Shown here: in pieces, positions 62,690-64,000 of the stretch
How the letters are laid out: each line of letters begins with the position of its first letter
How positions within the stretch are numbered: the first letter of the stretch is position 1
Source: Geothrix sp. PMB-07
GTDB lineage: Bacteria; Acidobacteriota; Holophagae; Holophagales; Holophagaceae
NCBI RefSeq assembly: GCF_030758935.1
Contig: NZ_CP132333.1
Location: forward strand, 434,001-498,000
Reading direction: 5' to 3'
Length of the DNA stretch: 64,000 bases
Made by a program: the position numbers and the translations under genes
The notes under the pieces: generated by a model
What the model was told of the DNA's origin: nothing
The model's database searches: none
What the model saw: only the letters and a program-made list of their open reading frames with translations

Positions 62690-64000
62690 ATGACTAAGTA
62701 TGTGTTCGTCACCGGCGGTGTGCTTTCGAGCCTGGGCAAGGGCATTGCCGCGGCGAGCCTGGGCGCCCTGCTGGAGGCCCGCGGGCTGAAGGTGACGCTC
62801 ATGAAGATGGATCCCTACCTGAACGTGGATCCGGGCACCATGTCGCCCTTCCAGCACGGCGAGGTGTTCGTCACCGATGACGGTGCCGAGACCGATCTGG
62901 ACCTGGGCCACTACGAGCGCTTCACCTCGGTGCCCACCACCCAGAACCACACCATCACCACGGGCCGCATCTACAACACCGTGATCCAGAAGGAGCGCCG
63001 CGGCGACTACCTGGGCAAGACCGTGCAGGTGATCCCCCACATCACGGACGAGATCAAGGGCGTGATGAAGAAGGTGGCCAAGGACATGGACGTGGTGATC
63101 GTGGAGATCGGCGGCACCGTGGGCGACATCGAGAGCCAGCCCTTCCTCGAGGCCATCCGGCAGTTCAAGCTGGAAGCGGGCCTCGGCAACGCCATCAACA
63201 TGCACCTCACCTACGTGCCCTTCATCAAGGCCGCGGGCGAGCTGAAATCCAAGCCCACCCAGCACAGCGTCAAGGAACTGCGCGCCCTGGGCATCCAGCC
63301 CGACGTCCTGCTCTGCCGCGCCGAGCAGGACATCCCCCGCGACTTGAAGGACAAGATCGCCTTGTTCTGCTCCGTGACCCAGGACGCGGTCTTCAGCGCC
63401 CGCGATGCCCACTCCATCTACGAGGTGCCCCTCAACCTGCACCAGGAGGGCCTCGATGCCAAGGTGGCCGTGCTGCTGGGGCTGGGCGAAAAGCAGCCGG
63501 ATCTCAGCGCCTGGCAGAACCTGTTGCACCGCATCCGCAACCCCAAGGGCAGCGTGCGCATCGGCGTGGTGGGCAAGTACGTGGAGTTCAAGGAGAGCTA
63601 CAAGAGCCTCATCGAGGCCCTGCACCACGCAGGCTACGGACTGGAAACCCACGTGGACCTCAAGTGGATCGAGGCAGAAGAACTGGAGAACCAGGATCCT
63701 GCCGCCTTCCTGCAGGATTGCCACGGCGTGCTGGTGCCCGGCGGCTTCGGCGTGCGCGGCACCCGCGGCATGATCAAGTCCATCCAGTACGCCCGCGAGC
63801 ACAAGATCCCCTTCTTCGGCATCTGCCTCGGCATGCAGATGGCCTCCGTGGAGTTCGCCCGCAACGTGGTGGGTCTGGAAGGCGCCGATTCCACCGAGTT
63901 CGACGACGCCCCCAAGCATCGCGTGATCTTCAAGCTGCGCGAACTGGTCGATGTGGAAGAACTGGGCGGGACCATGCGACTGGGCGCCTATCCCTGCCGC
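62690..64000 (+). CDS. pyrG: CTP synthase, C-terminus cut by window edge
   Basis: 437 residues visible, running off the right edge. Makes CTP from UTP and glutamine. [20 protein letters not shown] (synthase start), [57 protein letters not shown]. The glutaminase domain starts near [15 protein letters not shown] and reaches the nucleophile in [16 protein letters not shown]; the final His/Glu of the triad is beyond the window. Start ATG 62690 with GGAG upstream, directly after the right end of the inverted-repeat element. Confidence 0.97.
   Translation, partial: MTKYVFVTGGVLSSLGKGIAAASLGALLEARGLKVTLMKMDPYLNVDPGTMSPFQHGEVFVTDDGAETDLDLGHYERFTSVPTTQNHTITTGRIYNTVIQKERRGDYLGKTVQVIPHITDEIKGVMKKVAKDMDVVIVEIGGTVGDIESQPFLEAIRQFKLEAGLGNAINMHLTYVPFIKAAGELKSKPTQHSVKELRALGIQPDVLLCRAEQDIPRDLKDKIALFCSVTQDAVFSARDAHSIYEVPLNLHQEGLDAKVAVLLGLGEKQPDLSAWQNLLHRIRNPKGSVRIGVVGKYVEFKESYKSLIEALHHAGYGLETHVDLKWIEAEELENQDPAAFLQDCHGVLVPGGFGVRGTRGMIKSIQYAREHKIPFFGICLGMQMASVEFARNVVGLEGADSTEFDDAPKHRVIFKLRELVDVEELGGTMRLGAYPCR

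Overview
The window is chromosomal DNA from a GC-rich, Gram-negative bacterium. TonB-dependent uptake, periplasmic binding proteins, a flagellar MotAB stator, chemoreceptor genes and an MglA/MglB polarity pair indicate a motile diderm. The high GC content, the mix of exported proteins and an mglBA pair beside deoC suggest the Acidobacteriota, perhaps the Holophagae (Geothrix/Holophaga type). That placement is an inference from gene content, not from a marker search. Nearly all the DNA is ordinary core or metabolic genes packed tightly on both strands, with many 4-base ATGA overlaps. There is no prophage, CRISPR array or classical transposase. About 68 protein genes, one tRNA, two riboswitches, several intrinsic terminators and a set of small repeat elements can be supported. 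Layout: 1-8.4 kb holds the end of moaA, a DUF1444-like protein, a protease-TPR protein, recA, a hybrid histidine kinase and a PilZ/pseudo-receiver protein. 8.4-11.7 kb holds a ClC transporter, a cation/proton antiporter and a hemolysin III/PAQR protein. 11.8-17.6 kb is a five-gene cobalamin-uptake operon (receptor, binding protein, permease, ATPase, second binding protein) under a cobalamin riboswitch. 17.7-28.5 kb is mixed: MTA phosphorylase, HxlR regulator, DoxX, polysaccharide deacetylase, hydrolase, TonB-like protein, M23 peptidase, chemoreceptor, cupin, EamA transporter, sugar-nucleotide reductase and rdgB. 28.5-30.5 kb has a small XRE/DUF2975 cassette set between two 41-bp direct repeats, one of which is the 3' end of a moeB/thiF-like gene. 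30.7-37.8 kb carries a 5'-nucleotidase, dxs, ispA and xseB. 37.8-43.1 kb has a sigma-54 activator, a Lys/Glu/Ala repeat protein behind a sigma-54-like promoter, deoC, mglB, mglA, tRNA-Asn and an FKBP. 43.2-49.4 kb has metB under a SAM-I riboswitch, dapE, dapF, a DJ-1/PfpI protein and thiC. 49.5-55.6 kb has a CheZ-like protein, pfkA, the GDP-mannose genes, a LolA-like protein and motAB. 55.7-64 kb has a deoxyhypusine synthase-like gene, a methyltransferase, gluQ, rpsT, a half transketolase, argS, a GxxExxY gene and the start of pyrG. The most unusual signals are: (1) a GxxExxY nuclease-like gene bracketed by inverted repeats, with two gene-less copies of the same repeats elsewhere in the window, like an autonomous element and its short derivatives; (2) the XRE/DUF2975 cassette bounded by a duplicated gene end; (3) the sigma-54-like promoter and repeat protein directly after an orphan sigma-54 activator; and (4) a PilZ protein whose receiver domain appears to have lost its phospho-acceptor residues.
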